DNA of 18,253 nt from an uncultured Eubacteriales bacterium (GTDB lineage Bacteria; Bacillota; Clostridia; Christensenellales; UBA1242): positions 1 to 18,253 of the forward strand of contig CAPERS010000017.1 of NCBI GenBank assembly GCA_948607205.1. Reading direction: 5' to 3'. The notes under the pieces were generated by a model, which was not told the origin of the DNA, made no database searches, and saw only the letters and a list, made by a program, of their open reading frames with translations. The translations under genes and the position numbers were made by a program. This document shows, one piece after another, positions 1 through 6,435 of this stretch; position 1 is the first letter of the stretch; each line of letters opens with the position of its first letter.

Positions 1-379
1 TAAGAATAGATAATATTAATTTGTGTAGTTATATGCAGTTAATATAAATTGTTATATTTGCTATTTAAAACTTGGTAGGAAAATAGTTTAGAACATTAAT
101 TAATTTTAGCAAGCAGTAAAACCTATCTGAAAGATAAATAGTTTGACGTGTATCGTTTTTGAAATATTAGTGAAATGAATCATATAGTAGAAAAGAATTT
201 TATAATTAAACATTTTAATGATGTCTAATTAAATTGTTTATCGCTTAACTATTTGTTCTTTATAATATAACATATATAATAAATTGCACAGCACAGCACA
301 TGTTAAATTTATTTAAAAAATAGTTATTAAAGTTATATAAAAATAGCTAGAATTAAAGTATAAAGGGTGAAAAAGTGTT
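1..379. other. AT-rich non-coding region
   Basis: I see no supported gene in this stretch: stop codons are dense in all frames and no Shine-Dalgarno/start pair opens a long frame. It holds a short direct repeat, three copies of GCACA at 286-300, and an isolated TATAAT at 261-266 without a good -35. It may be the 3' flank of a gene outside the window or a long leader for the gene at 427. Confidence 0.6.
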
Positions 380-419
380 TTGAAATATAAAAACTTTGTG
401 ATATAATAATAGTGGAGGT
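380..419 (+). promoter_or_regulatory. rubrerythrin promoter and RBS
   Basis: TTGAAA (380-385) and TATAAT (402-407) are separated by 16 nt, a good sigma-A type promoter. The RBS GGAGG (414-418) sits 8 nt before the ATG at 427. The RBS decides the start: a GTG at 412 overlaps the Shine-Dalgarno itself and cannot be the initiator. Confidence 0.75.
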
Positions 420-426
420 AAATAAA

Positions 427-966
427 ATGGAATTAAAAGGAAGTAAAACAGAACAAAATTTAATGGAGGCTTTTGCTGGTGAAAGCCAAGCAAGAAACAA
501 GTATACATACTTTGAATCTCAGGCAAGAAAAGAGGGATACGAGCAAATTGCTGACATTTTCGCTGAAACAGCAAGCAATGAAAAAGAACACGCAAAACTT
601 TGGTTTAAAGCGTTGAATGGTGGAAAAGTTCCTTCAACACTTGAAAACCTTTTGGCTGCTGCTGCGGGCGAACATGGAGAATGGGTTGATATGTATGTTC
701 GTATGGCAAATGATGCTGAGAAAGAAGGGTTTATGCAACTTGCATACCAATTTAAAGCTGTTGCTGATATTGAAAAAAGACATGAAGAAAGATATAAGAG
801 AATCGCTGAGCTTGTTAAGGAAGGAAAGGTATTCAAGAAATCTGATAAGCAAATGTGGATTTGCAGAAACTGCGGACATGTTCACGTTGGAAAAGTTGCA
901 CCAGAAGTTTGTCCTGTTTGTGCACACCCAAAAGCATATTTCCAAATCTTAAATGAAGAATTTTAG
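427..966 (+). CDS. rbr: rubrerythrin (diiron peroxidase)
   Basis: This is a cytoplasmic non-heme iron protein of the rubrerythrin family, known in anaerobes to reduce hydrogen peroxide to water with electrons from rubredoxin or NADH-linked reductases. The 179-aa protein has a ferritin-like four-helix domain (about 1-135) with diiron ligands visible as E19 (AGES), E52xxH55 (EKEH), Glu in GEHGEW (82-87) and E116xxH119. A C-terminal rubredoxin-like domain follows, with C146xxC149 and C162xxC165 for the Fe(SCys)4 site. Length is slightly shorter than the classical 191-aa form. The start is ATG 427 behind a GGAGG, not the upstream GTG at 412. It appears monocistronic and no clear hairpin terminator follows. 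Its presence supports an anaerobic, oxygen-sensitive host. Confidence 0.95.
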   Translation: MELKGSKTEQNLMEAFAGESQARNKYTYFESQARKEGYEQIADIFAETASNEKEHAKLWFKALNGGKVPSTLENLLAAAAGEHGEWVDMYVRMANDAEKEGFMQLAYQFKAVADIEKRHEERYKRIAELVKEGKVFKKSDKQMWICRNCGHVHVGKVAPEVCPVCAHPKAYFQILNEEF

Positions 967-1094
967 AGTTTTAAACACTTTTTAGCACGCTAATTTAGTA
1001 TAAATCTGCTAGCGAACAGGTAATCTGGCGTATAGTTTTTCATTGTAAAAAAGCGTTCAGTGTCAAAAAAGTTTTAATATAAAAGAATTTTGAA

Positions 1095-1109
1095 TATAAT
1101 ACTGAGAGG
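1095..1109 (+). promoter_or_regulatory. -10 element and RBS of the membrane protein gene
   Basis: TATAAT at 1095-1100 is followed within 4 nt by GAGAGG (1104-1109), itself 5 nt before the ATG at 1115. If this -10 is used, the transcript would start inside or right after the RBS and be nearly leaderless. No convincing -35 is seen at 17 nt. The assignment is therefore weak for the promoter and better for the RBS. Confidence 0.4.
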
Positions 1110-1114
1110 CGAAA

Positions 1115-1939
1115 ATGTTGTATGCTTTTATTGCAATAGCAGTGGTTTTATTAATTTCATTGCTTTGCTATACAATTTATAATGCAAGAAAGAACAGTTC
1201 TGAATATCTCATGAACATGATTTTGTTGTCGAGATATAATCGACTGCTCAAGTCTATGGGGAGAAAAGCCAAAATTGATGTTTCTGAGTTTGAGTTAAAA
1301 TTTAAAAATAAAGATAACATCACAGATGAAGACATTTTAAATAACGTTGAAATAATTAAAAATGTTGATGCAAACTTTGCTCGTCTTCAAAATGAAAAAG
1401 CCAATAAAAGTTACAATCTTGATAAACTAAACCCAATTAAAATAATGGTTGGATGTGAGTCTGTTAAGTTAGATCAAAAGAAAAATAAAGTAACTCAAGT
1501 ATTGGATTATGCAAAACGAATAGTTATTAAAAAAGAACTATCGTCTGATATTTCTAAGTTTTTTGGCAATATGGAAGGTTATTTAATTGAAGGTTTCATA
1601 TTATTCTTCTTAGAAAATAAAGTTGTGATAATTGAGGTAAATGACATTTTCAATATTGAAGCTGTGGACTATAAGAATGTCAAACTTGCGGTTCAAAAAG
1701 AGATTGTTCACGAGGTTGACTATGATGGAGAATATCCACTTGATGAGCTTGATTTCAGGCAAGAGGAAATCCCAAATGATCACGAAGTTCAAGGTTTTGA
1801 AATTGTGACAAAAGTTAAATGCAATATTTACAATTTGGAACTTCAAGTTGGCGCAAGAACGCTTAAATCCAAACTTCACTTAATGCGGACGGACGATATA
1901 GATAAATTCGAAAAACTGGCTGGAATAGAAAATAAATAA
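1115..1939 (+). CDS. single-pass membrane-anchored protein, unknown function
   Basis: I do not recognise this 274-aa protein. It begins with a hydrophobic segment (about residues 2-22), followed by a basic flank (NARKNS), so it is probably an N-terminally anchored membrane protein with the rest in the cytoplasm (positive-inside rule). The remainder is charged and mixed alpha/beta in appearance: a Lys/Asn-rich helical part (about 25-130), then a segment (about 150-270) rich in alternating hydrophobic beta-type stretches. There are no catalytic motifs, cysteine pairs or repeats. It stands alone between rubrerythrin and a bidirectional terminator. The RBS GAGAGG is 5 nt from the ATG. Expression is plausible from an intact 275-codon frame with the same codon habit as its neighbours. 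Confidence 0.8.
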   Translation: MLYAFIAIAVVLLISLLCYTIYNARKNSSEYLMNMILLSRYNRLLKSMGRKAKIDVSEFELKFKNKDNITDEDILNNVEIIKNVDANFARLQNEKANKSYNLDKLNPIKIMVGCESVKLDQKKNKVTQVLDYAKRIVIKKELSSDISKFFGNMEGYLIEGFILFFLENKVVIIEVNDIFNIEAVDYKNVKLAVQKEIVHEVDYDGEYPLDELDFRQEEIPNDHEVQGFEIVTKVKCNIYNLELQVGARTLKSKLHLMRTDDIDKFEKLAGIENK

Positions 1940-1977
1940 AAGTGCTTTTAAAAGCAAATCAAATCTTAATGTTCAAT

Positions 1978-2008
1978 AAAAAAATCACGAGAGTTTCGTG
2001 ATTTTTTT
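1978..2008. terminator. bidirectional intrinsic terminator
   Basis: The stem AAAATCACGA (1981-1990) pairs with TCGTGATTTT (1996-2005) around a 5-nt loop, with an A-run on the left and a T-run on the right. It lies between convergent genes and can serve both the membrane protein gene (+) and the phosphoribosyltransferase gene (-). A second AT-rich palindrome, TGCTTTTAAAAGCA, occurs at 1943-1956. Confidence 0.85.
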
Positions 2009-2017
2009 CAACTTCTT

Positions 2018-2587
2018 TTAAAAAAATATATTCTCGATTTTTCTATCTCTATGGTCTTTCTTTTCTTGCTTAACTTCCCATGGATAAATAAATAGTTTTC
2101 CAGTATTTTTACCACTTAATCCTTTTGCAAAAAATGACTGTTCGATATTATTTGGGAGATTTTGTGGATTTCGTGCGACGACACAAGCTAATAAAATTTT
2201 TGCATTTGGCAATGTCTTAGTTATTTCTTTCAAACTTACTTCAATAGTTTCTCCTGAACTAAAAGTTCCTTCTACAACAAGTAAAGTATATTCTTTTTGC
2301 TTATCTAACAGATTCAAAGAGTTAAGTAATATTTTTGTTTCTCTCCTGCCGTTAACAGTTATCCATTTTGGTTGAATAGGTGCAAATTTAACTATATTCA
2401 ACTGATTTGCAATATAGACACTAGGAACAGCGCCACTTCGCAAAATTGGCACAATGTAGTCTATTTTGAGATCATGTTCTGCGCAGTATTGTGCGATGTC
2501 CTTAGATAGTTTCTGAGTGTATTTTTTAAACTTTCTATGCGATAAACAGGATATTCGTTTAGACCATTTAATATTATTATCAATCAT
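2018..2587 (-). CDS. purine-type phosphoribosyltransferase-like protein
   Basis: The 189-aa protein looks like a type I phosphoribosyltransferase fold. It has an N-terminal 'IVPILRSGAVPS' segment (45-56), typical of the beta-strand/PPi loop of the xanthine-guanine PRTase group. The PRPP-binding loop reads VVEGTFSSGET (104-114), and YPWE occurs near the C-terminus (168-171), a motif seen in Gpt/XPRT-like enzymes. Such enzymes join PRPP to a base. The PRPP loop here has E-G where active enzymes usually have two acidic residues before the SG/TG turn, so the substrate or activity may differ. It sits 16 nt downstream of a GNAT gene on the same strand with GGAG upstream of its ATG. The two genes are probably cotranscribed and end at the shared terminator near 1990. 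Confidence 0.75.
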   Translation of the reverse strand: MIDNNIKWSKRISCLSHRKFKKYTQKLSKDIAQYCAEHDLKIDYIVPILRSGAVPSVYIANQLNIVKFAPIQPKWITVNGRRETKILLNSLNLLDKQKEYTLLVVEGTFSSGETIEVSLKEITKTLPNAKILLACVVARNPQNLPNNIEQSFFAKGLSGKNTGKLFIYPWEVKQEKKDHRDRKIENIFF

Positions 2588-2603
2588 ATAAACTCCAATG
2601 CTA

Positions 2604-3029
2604 TTATTTTATTTTCATAAAGTAAGATTTAAGTTCGGTATCAACAGCGCCAAATTTACTAATAATTTTTTGCATTATGATATTTTCATCTCCAACAAAC
2701 GCAAGCATAAAATTATATTTTTTTTCATTTATTGAATTTAAAAAAGCTTTAAAAATTTTTTTATTACGATATTCAGGCAACACATATACATTTGCAAGAT
2801 AAAATCCTAAACCATGATTTGCCATATATATATCTGAAAAAATACACATTCCAATAGGAAGGTTTTCTTCAACGGCAACCAAACAGTGAAACTTAGGATT
2901 TTTGCAAAATAAATCCTTGTCTATAAACTCATCTAGTCTAGTATTAGTTAAACCAGATACACTATTTACTTCTTTATTTGCAAATAAGATAAATTGCTTA
3001 TGAGATTTATTTGCTTTTATAATTTGCAT
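2604..3029 (-). CDS. GNAT-family N-acetyltransferase
   Basis: The protein has 141 aa with the compact GNAT fold pattern: a beta strand and turn 'LANVYVLPEYRNKKIF', corresponding to motif A where acetyl-CoA pyrophosphate is bound (usual Q/RxxGxG/A), here R-N-K-K-I, so the glycines are replaced. The N-terminal helices and the 'LVAVEENLPIGMCIFSD' strands also fit the family. These enzymes transfer an acetyl group from acetyl-CoA to amines; the substrate here is unknown. AAGGAG is located 6-7 nt before the ATG. It is the first gene of a likely two-gene operon with the PRTase-like gene. The loss of the canonical glycines in the CoA loop makes activity uncertain. Confidence 0.75.
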   Translation of the reverse strand: MQIIKANKSHKQFILFANKEVNSVSGLTNTRLDEFIDKDLFCKNPKFHCLVAVEENLPIGMCIFSDIYMANHGLGFYLANVYVLPEYRNKKIFKAFLNSINEKKYNFMLAFVGDENIIMQKIISKFGAVDTELKSYFMKIK

Positions 3030-3035
3030 TTATAT

Positions 3036-3078
3036 ACTCCTTATATTAATTATAGCACGATTTCATATTTAGCAACAA
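3036..3078 (-). promoter_or_regulatory. promoter and RBS of GNAT-PRTase operon
   Basis: Read on the minus strand, TATAAT (3054-3049) carries an upstream TGC, giving an extended -10. TTGTTG (3078-3073) lies 18 nt upstream as a weak -35. AAGGAG precedes the ATG at 3029. Confidence 0.55.
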
Positions 3079-3223
3079 GTTTTTATGAATAAAAAACTTT
3101 TTTAGCATTTAGGCGTGTGCTCATTTTGAAACAAATGTATTTGATATGGTTCAATAAGTAGCACATTAAAAACTAAACAGAAAAATTTTGCTTTTCTTCC
3201 ATTTTTAAAGTAAGTAAGTGTAT

Positions 3224-3910
3224 TTATTCCTCACAATAGTCTTGGCATGGGTTTGGTTTGAAAGCAACTATTGAAATGAGCTTGCTCTTTTTCTTATGCT
3301 CCTTTGTGCGTTCAAAGTCAACGTAGAGTTTTTCGCGCCAATGCTTTATGGATGCAAGTTTGAAGTCTTTATCAGTGAGTATATCTTCCAGTTCATCGGC
3401 TTTGAAGAATTGTCTTTGTGCAAGCTGACCGTTGGCACTGATATATGTTGTCAGATTGGTTTCAGGATCGTATGAGCGAAAGTTTTTTATGATTGTGCGG
3501 TCAGATTTGTCATGCATAACAAGATAGAACAGTCCGCCTGGCCTGAGCACGCGATATATTTCATCAAGGGCTTTATCAAGTTCTTGCTTTGAAAGATAGT
3601 GAAGAACAAGGCGCGCATAAACAAGGTCAAAGCATTCATCTGGATAAATCATTTCGTCGCGCACATCTTCGAGTTTGACTTTCACTTGGCTGGAAACGCC
3701 ATACTTTGAAATAACTTTCTTTGCAAAGTTCATGCCGTTTTTGTCAAGTGTGGTTGCAATGATTTTTGCTGAGCCATATTTTTTTGCCATACGAATTTCA
3801 GCCGATCCACTTGTGCTTATTCCGATTGAAAGCATGTATTTTGTGTTATAGGGGATTAGTTTGATTCCATAGTCTTCTGTTTTACTTGGCTTAAAAATTT
3901 TCTCTCTCAT
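3224..3910 (-). CDS. class I SAM-dependent methyltransferase
   Basis: This is a 228-aa Rossmann-fold methyltransferase. Motif I is 'LSIGISTSGSA' (27-37), a variant of the usual GxGxG SAM loop. D56 ends the next strand, where the ribose hydroxyls are normally bound. 'FDLVYARLVLHYL' (94-106) and 'VLRPGG' (121-126) are typical of the Methyltransf_11/25-type small-molecule enzymes. The substrate cannot be told. I choose ATG 3910 because an AAAGGA stands 7-8 nt upstream; a longer frame starting with TTG at 3961 would overlap the promoter region and lacks an RBS. The gene is alone on the minus strand, divergent from the charged protein at 4108. Many such stand-alone genes occur in Clostridia. Confidence 0.85.
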   Translation of the reverse strand: MREKIFKPSKTEDYGIKLIPYNTKYMLSIGISTSGSAEIRMAKKYGSAKIIATTLDKNGMNFAKKVISKYGVSSQVKVKLEDVRDEMIYPDECFDLVYARLVLHYLSKQELDKALDEIYRVLRPGGLFYLVMHDKSDRTIIKNFRSYDPETNLTTYISANGQLAQRQFFKADELEDILTDKDFKLASIKHWREKLYVDFERTKEHKKKSKLISIVAFKPNPCQDYCEE

Positions 3911-3977
3911 AATTTTTCCTTTTGTTTGGATATTGGAAAGGGTTTTAAACCTTCTTCTCAAATCACTTTACAAAATT

Positions 3978-4006
3978 AGTATACCACAAAATTACGTATT
4001 AGTCAA
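3978..4006 (-). promoter_or_regulatory. methyltransferase promoter
   Basis: On the minus strand TTGACT (4006-4001), a 17-nt spacer and TATACT (3983-3978) preceded by TGG form an extended -10 promoter. It drives the methyltransferase gene. Confidence 0.8.
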
Positions 4007-4029
4007 GATAGTAAAAAATGTGAAAAAAT

Positions 4030-4045
4030 TTGAAAAAAGTTTCAA
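4030..4045. promoter_or_regulatory. inverted repeat between divergent promoters
   Basis: TTGAAA-AAAG-TTTCAA is a 6-bp inverted repeat lying between the divergent promoters of the methyltransferase (-) and the charged protein (+). It could be an operator shared by both genes. AT-rich DNA gives such repeats by chance, so this is tentative. Confidence 0.25.
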
Positions 4046-4053
4046 TTTAGGTA

Positions 4054-4082
4054 TTGACAATCACTCAAAAACAAGGTATATT
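4054..4082 (+). promoter_or_regulatory. consensus promoter of charged protein gene
   Basis: A perfect TTGACA (4054-4059), a 17-nt spacer and TATATT (4077-4082) make a near-consensus sigma-A promoter. It also excludes the TTG at 4054 as a start codon, because that TTG is the -35 element. The RBS AGGAGG follows at 4096-4101. Confidence 0.85.
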
Positions 4083-4107
4083 TGTAATATACAACAGGAG
4101 GAAAGTT

Positions 4108-4494
4108 ATGAGCAGATTGGCAGACGAATATTTACCAGAAGAAGAGGACAGAAGAGAAACTTGGTTTGATTTCGAGGAAGAAGAAAGAGAGGAAGAAGCC
4201 AGTTTCGATGATGTCGATGAAGATGAAATGGATTTGGATGGCTCTTGTGAGAAATGGGATTTTGATGAAGTAGCGTTTTACTTTGGAACAGAAGATGAGC
4301 AAGACAAAACATTAGCGGAAAGAAAAAGAGCGGGAGATTTGGCTCGACGTTCAAGAGAAAGGGATGCAGCAAAAAGGGCATATCTTAGCAAATTGAGAAA
4401 GCAAAACAGAAAGCAAAAATCAAAAAAAGGTTGTATTGATATTCATAATAAATCTGACAAGGCATTGTTAGAAGGTGAAGAACAAGCAATATAA
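4108..4494 (+). CDS. small highly charged protein, unknown function
   Basis: I do not recognise this 128-aa protein. It is strikingly bipolar. Residues about 9-70 are dominated by Glu and Asp with scattered aromatics (W19, F20, F22, W50, F52, Y58, F59). Residues about 75-107 are Lys/Arg-rich (AERKRAGDLARRSRERDAAK and the following QNRKQK segment) and probably helical. There is no signal peptide or membrane segment. Such architecture suggests a disordered acidic tail with a basic, nucleic-acid- or ribosome-binding helix, which is inference only. ATG 4108 is fixed by AGGAGG 7 nt upstream. The gene has its own near-consensus promoter and a terminator immediately after its stop, so it is an independent, probably well expressed unit. 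Confidence 0.8.
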   Translation: MSRLADEYLPEEEDRRETWFDFEEEEREEEASFDDVDEDEMDLDGSCEKWDFDEVAFYFGTEDEQDKTLAERKRAGDLARRSRERDAAKRAYLSKLRKQNRKQKSKKGCIDIHNKSDKALLEGEEQAI

Positions 4495-4524
4495 AAAAGA
4501 CAAGAAATTTTTCTTGTCTTTTTT
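4493..4524. terminator. bidirectional intrinsic terminator
   Basis: The perfect stem AAAAAAGACAAGAAA (4493-4507) pairs with TTTCTTGTCTTTTTT (4510-4524). A-run and T-run flanks make it usable for both the charged-protein gene (+) and the BpsA-like gene (-), which converge here. It overlaps the stop codon of the plus-strand gene. Confidence 0.9.
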
Positions 4525-4535
4525 GGTTGTGTTAA

Positions 4536-5321
4536 CTATTCACTATAAAAAGTTGGCTTACCAAATTCAGTTTTGTCATCAAAAATAAGGTGAGGAGGAT
4601 TTGTCGAATAATGATAAAGTTTTTTCAATATATTTTTGTGAAATGGCTTCTGGAAATAGTGTGATTTAGTGTTTTCTGATTTTCTCACAATAATATTTTT
4701 TGAAATGCATTCTGACTCTCCATAGTGATGAGTAATCTCAGGTTGCGAAATAATATTAAAGTTATTTTCATTTAAATAATCAAAAATGTATTCACCGACC
4801 TTTGTCACATCTATAGGTTTATGACTTACTGGATAAACAATGCAACCTGTGGCCAACTTGGTTGTCAATTCAATACAACGTTCAAGCCAAAGAGAAAATC
4901 CAAGACCAACAGGTTCTGTGGTGTAACTATATGGCGGATTTATATAGAAAAAATCAAAATATCCAATAAAATTTTCAGGCAATTTATCAAAAACGTTATA
5001 GTGAACGGTGCTAAACTTAATCTTTTCTTTAACGTTAAACTTGTTGGCCAGAAAATTATATAAGTTTAATTCACGTTCATCAATGTCAAAAACGCATATT
5101 TCTTTGACAGAACTTTGAATTTTTGAAAGTTCAATTGCAAGCATGATAGAAACTCCGTCACCGTCACCGAGAAAAACAATTTTTTCTTGAGTGATGTTCT
5201 GTGCAAAGTATTCAACTTGCTTTCGTAAGTCTTCAATGTGCATATACCATTGCGAAACCTCGTGATTTGGCTTTAATCTGGCTTTGTTGAATTGGTCAAA
5301 TGTATCAATTATTTCGTCCAT
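4536..5321 (-). CDS. BpsA/DUF43-like aminopropyltransferase or methyltransferase-fold protein
   Basis: The 261-aa protein resembles the C-terminal domain of branched-chain polyamine synthase BpsA (PF01861, former DUF43). It has 'IVFLGDGDGVSIMLA' (48-62) in place of the family's LGDDDxxS loop, then 'VFDIDERELNL' (77-87), a second acidic turn near 'NVFDKLP' (109-115) and 'FDFFYINPPYS' (122-132). In BpsA these residues bind decarboxylated SAM and spermidine to make N4-branched polyamines; NPPY also occurs in N-methyltransferases that modify amide or exocyclic nitrogens. Reaction and substrate here are therefore open. It lacks the N-terminal winged-helix portion of archaeal BpsA. The RBS AGGAG lies 4 nt from the ATG. 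It ends at the shared terminator at 4493-4524 and lies downstream of tRNA-Ser on the same strand. Confidence 0.65.
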   Translation of the reverse strand: MDEIIDTFDQFNKARLKPNHEVSQWYMHIEDLRKQVEYFAQNITQEKIVFLGDGDGVSIMLAIELSKIQSSVKEICVFDIDERELNLYNFLANKFNVKEKIKFSTVHYNVFDKLPENFIGYFDFFYINPPYSYTTEPVGLGFSLWLERCIELTTKLATGCIVYPVSHKPIDVTKVGEYIFDYLNENNFNIISQPEITHHYGESECISKNIIVRKSENTKSHYFQKPFHKNILKKLYHYSTNPPHLIFDDKTEFGKPTFYSE

Positions 5322-5390
5322 GTTTTCTCCTATTAAATTTTTTTGTTTTTGCTTGCAACATTGCGTGCAATCAGTTGGGTTAAAAGCCTA

Positions 5391-5478
5391 TGGCGTAGAG
5401 AACAGGATTCGAACCTGCGGAGGCTTGCACCTCACACGCGTTCCAGGCGTGCACCTTCAACCTCTCGGTCATCTCTAC
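5391..5478 (-). tRNA. tRNA-Ser (GGA anticodon)
   Basis: Read on the minus strand, the acceptor stem GTAGAGA pairs with TCTCTAC. The anticodon stem CACGC/GCGTG holds loop CTGGAAC with anticodon GGA at 5444-5442 (reads UCC/UCU). A long variable arm (GAGG/CCTC) is typical of class II tRNA-Ser, and the T-arm CAGG-TTCGAAT-CCTG is complete. CCA is encoded at 5393-5391. Length is 88 nt including CCA. Confidence 0.95.
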
Positions 5479-5486
5479 ATGTATTC

Positions 5487-5495
5487 ATTATATCA
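5487..5495 (-). promoter_or_regulatory. extended -10 promoter of tRNA-Ser
   Basis: On the minus strand TGATATAAT (5495-5487) is an extended -10. The tRNA begins only 8 nt after it, so the primary transcript would have a leader of about 2 nt. No good -35 is seen upstream. Confidence 0.55.
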
Positions 5496-5537
5496 AGAAA
5501 AATAAAAAAATAAAAGTAAATACCTGCATTTTTCCTC

Positions 5538-5578
5538 TTGAAATTTGCATATTTATATGTTACAATAATTCAAAGGAG
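5538..5578 (+). promoter_or_regulatory. promoter and RBS for PIN-like gene
   Basis: TTGAAA (5538-5543), 17 nt, TACAAT (5561-5566) with TGT before it form an extended -10 promoter. AAAGGAG at 5572-5578 is 7 nt before a TTG at 5586 and there is no nearby ATG in frame, so TTG is the initiator. Confidence 0.75.
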
Positions 5579-5585
5579 ATAAAAC

Positions 5586-6386
5586 TTGAAGAAAAAAGTT
5601 GAAGAGGTTTTTAAGCCAATATATGTTGCACTTGACACAGATGTTCTTAGAATACTCGCTTGTTTTCATTATTCGGTTTGCGTGGAAGGGCTGGATGTGG
5701 ATAACCTCTTTACCAAAGAACAGGTCAGAACATATCCACTTTATAAACTTATTATTGACGGAAAAATTAAGCCAATTGTGACAGGTAATGTTTTGAACGA
5801 GTGTCCAAAGGCTGATAAGTTTTTAAACTTTTTAAATGAGCGTTGCTATATGACCGACATCAGCGACGAGGAAAAAGATGACCATAACCAGAAAGTTTTT
5901 GAACTTGCAAAAAAATATTGCAGTAAAGAACAACTTGATTTTTTTGCTTTCTTTGGTTATATGGATAAAAACAATTGCATTAAACCGAGCGCGGACGCAA
6001 TAAACATGGCTGAGTCGTCACTGGCAGGACTCAATTTGATAACCAATAATGCAAAGCACTTTGTTTATGTGGAAGAAGAAATGAAAAAACTCAAAAAGAA
6101 ATTTGCAAAAAGCAAGATAAACTGCGACGCTTTCTATAAAGAAAAATTTTGGCGAAGAGCACACGGAGTTCGTTCGATAAACGGCTTGGCTGGCATTTTG
6201 TATATTCAAAGTTGCCCTGTGATTCCGTCGCCATTTCCACTGTATTTCATTGAAGAAATGGTAAAAGAAAAAAGGCTGGAAGATTTGCGCGTTTCTGACA
6301 ATCCAAACATCAAGCCTTGCAGTGAGATATTTGTAGAAGACAAGTTGGAAATTTTTGAAACGAATAACGAGCAAGGATTAAATTAA
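5586..6386 (+). CDS. PIN-like domain protein (putative RNase)
   Basis: The 266-aa protein starts at a TTG set by a strong RBS. The first half resembles a PIN nuclease domain. It has D17/D19 at the end of the first strand ('YVALDTDVLRIL'), E72 in 'VTGNVLNEC', D137 in 'SADAINMAESSLAG' and the terminal strand 'LITNNAKHF' (151-159), which fits the usual 'T.D..F' pattern with Asn in place of one Asp. PIN domains use three or four acidic residues to hold Mg2+/Mn2+ and cut RNA. The remaining about 100 residues are Lys-rich and unrecognised; they might bind RNA or a partner. No antitoxin-like small ORF is adjacent, so a VapBC toxin role is not supported. It ends in a terminator shared with the next, convergent gene. 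Confidence 0.65.
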   Translation: MKKKVEEVFKPIYVALDTDVLRILACFHYSVCVEGLDVDNLFTKEQVRTYPLYKLIIDGKIKPIVTGNVLNECPKADKFLNFLNERCYMTDISDEEKDDHNQKVFELAKKYCSKEQLDFFAFFGYMDKNNCIKPSADAINMAESSLAGLNLITNNAKHFVYVEEEMKKLKKKFAKSKINCDAFYKEKFWRRAHGVRSINGLAGILYIQSCPVIPSPFPLYFIEEMVKEKRLEDLRVSDNPNIKPCSEIFVEDKLEIFETNNEQGLN

Positions 6387-6388
6387 AA

Positions 6389-6421
6389 AAAGCACATCTT
6401 TTGTTTTAATAGATGTGCTTT
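6389..6421. terminator. bidirectional intrinsic terminator
   Basis: The stem AAAGCACATCT (6389-6399) pairs with AGATGTGCTTT (6411-6421) across an 11-nt loop. It is flanked by A-run and T-rich sequence and lies between the convergent PIN-like and membrane-protein genes. Confidence 0.85.
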
Positions 6422-6435
6422 AAATTTGTTATAAA

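Noticed and set aside
286..300. Tandem GCACA repeats
   Set aside because: Only three short copies; far too small for CRISPR, and no spacer structure.
412..426. Upstream GTG as rubrerythrin start
   Set aside because: The GTG forms part of the Shine-Dalgarno; ATG 427 has correct spacing.
634..945. Minus-strand frames across rubrerythrin
   Set aside because: Antisense to a confidently identified protein; no start signals.
3961..4054. TTG starts of longer methyltransferase and charged-protein frames
   Set aside because: TTG 4054 is the -35 element of a consensus promoter and TTG 3961 has no RBS; internal ATGs have good RBS.
5586..6386. VapC-type toxin
   Set aside because: No antitoxin-like partner gene; protein is about twice the length of a usual VapC.
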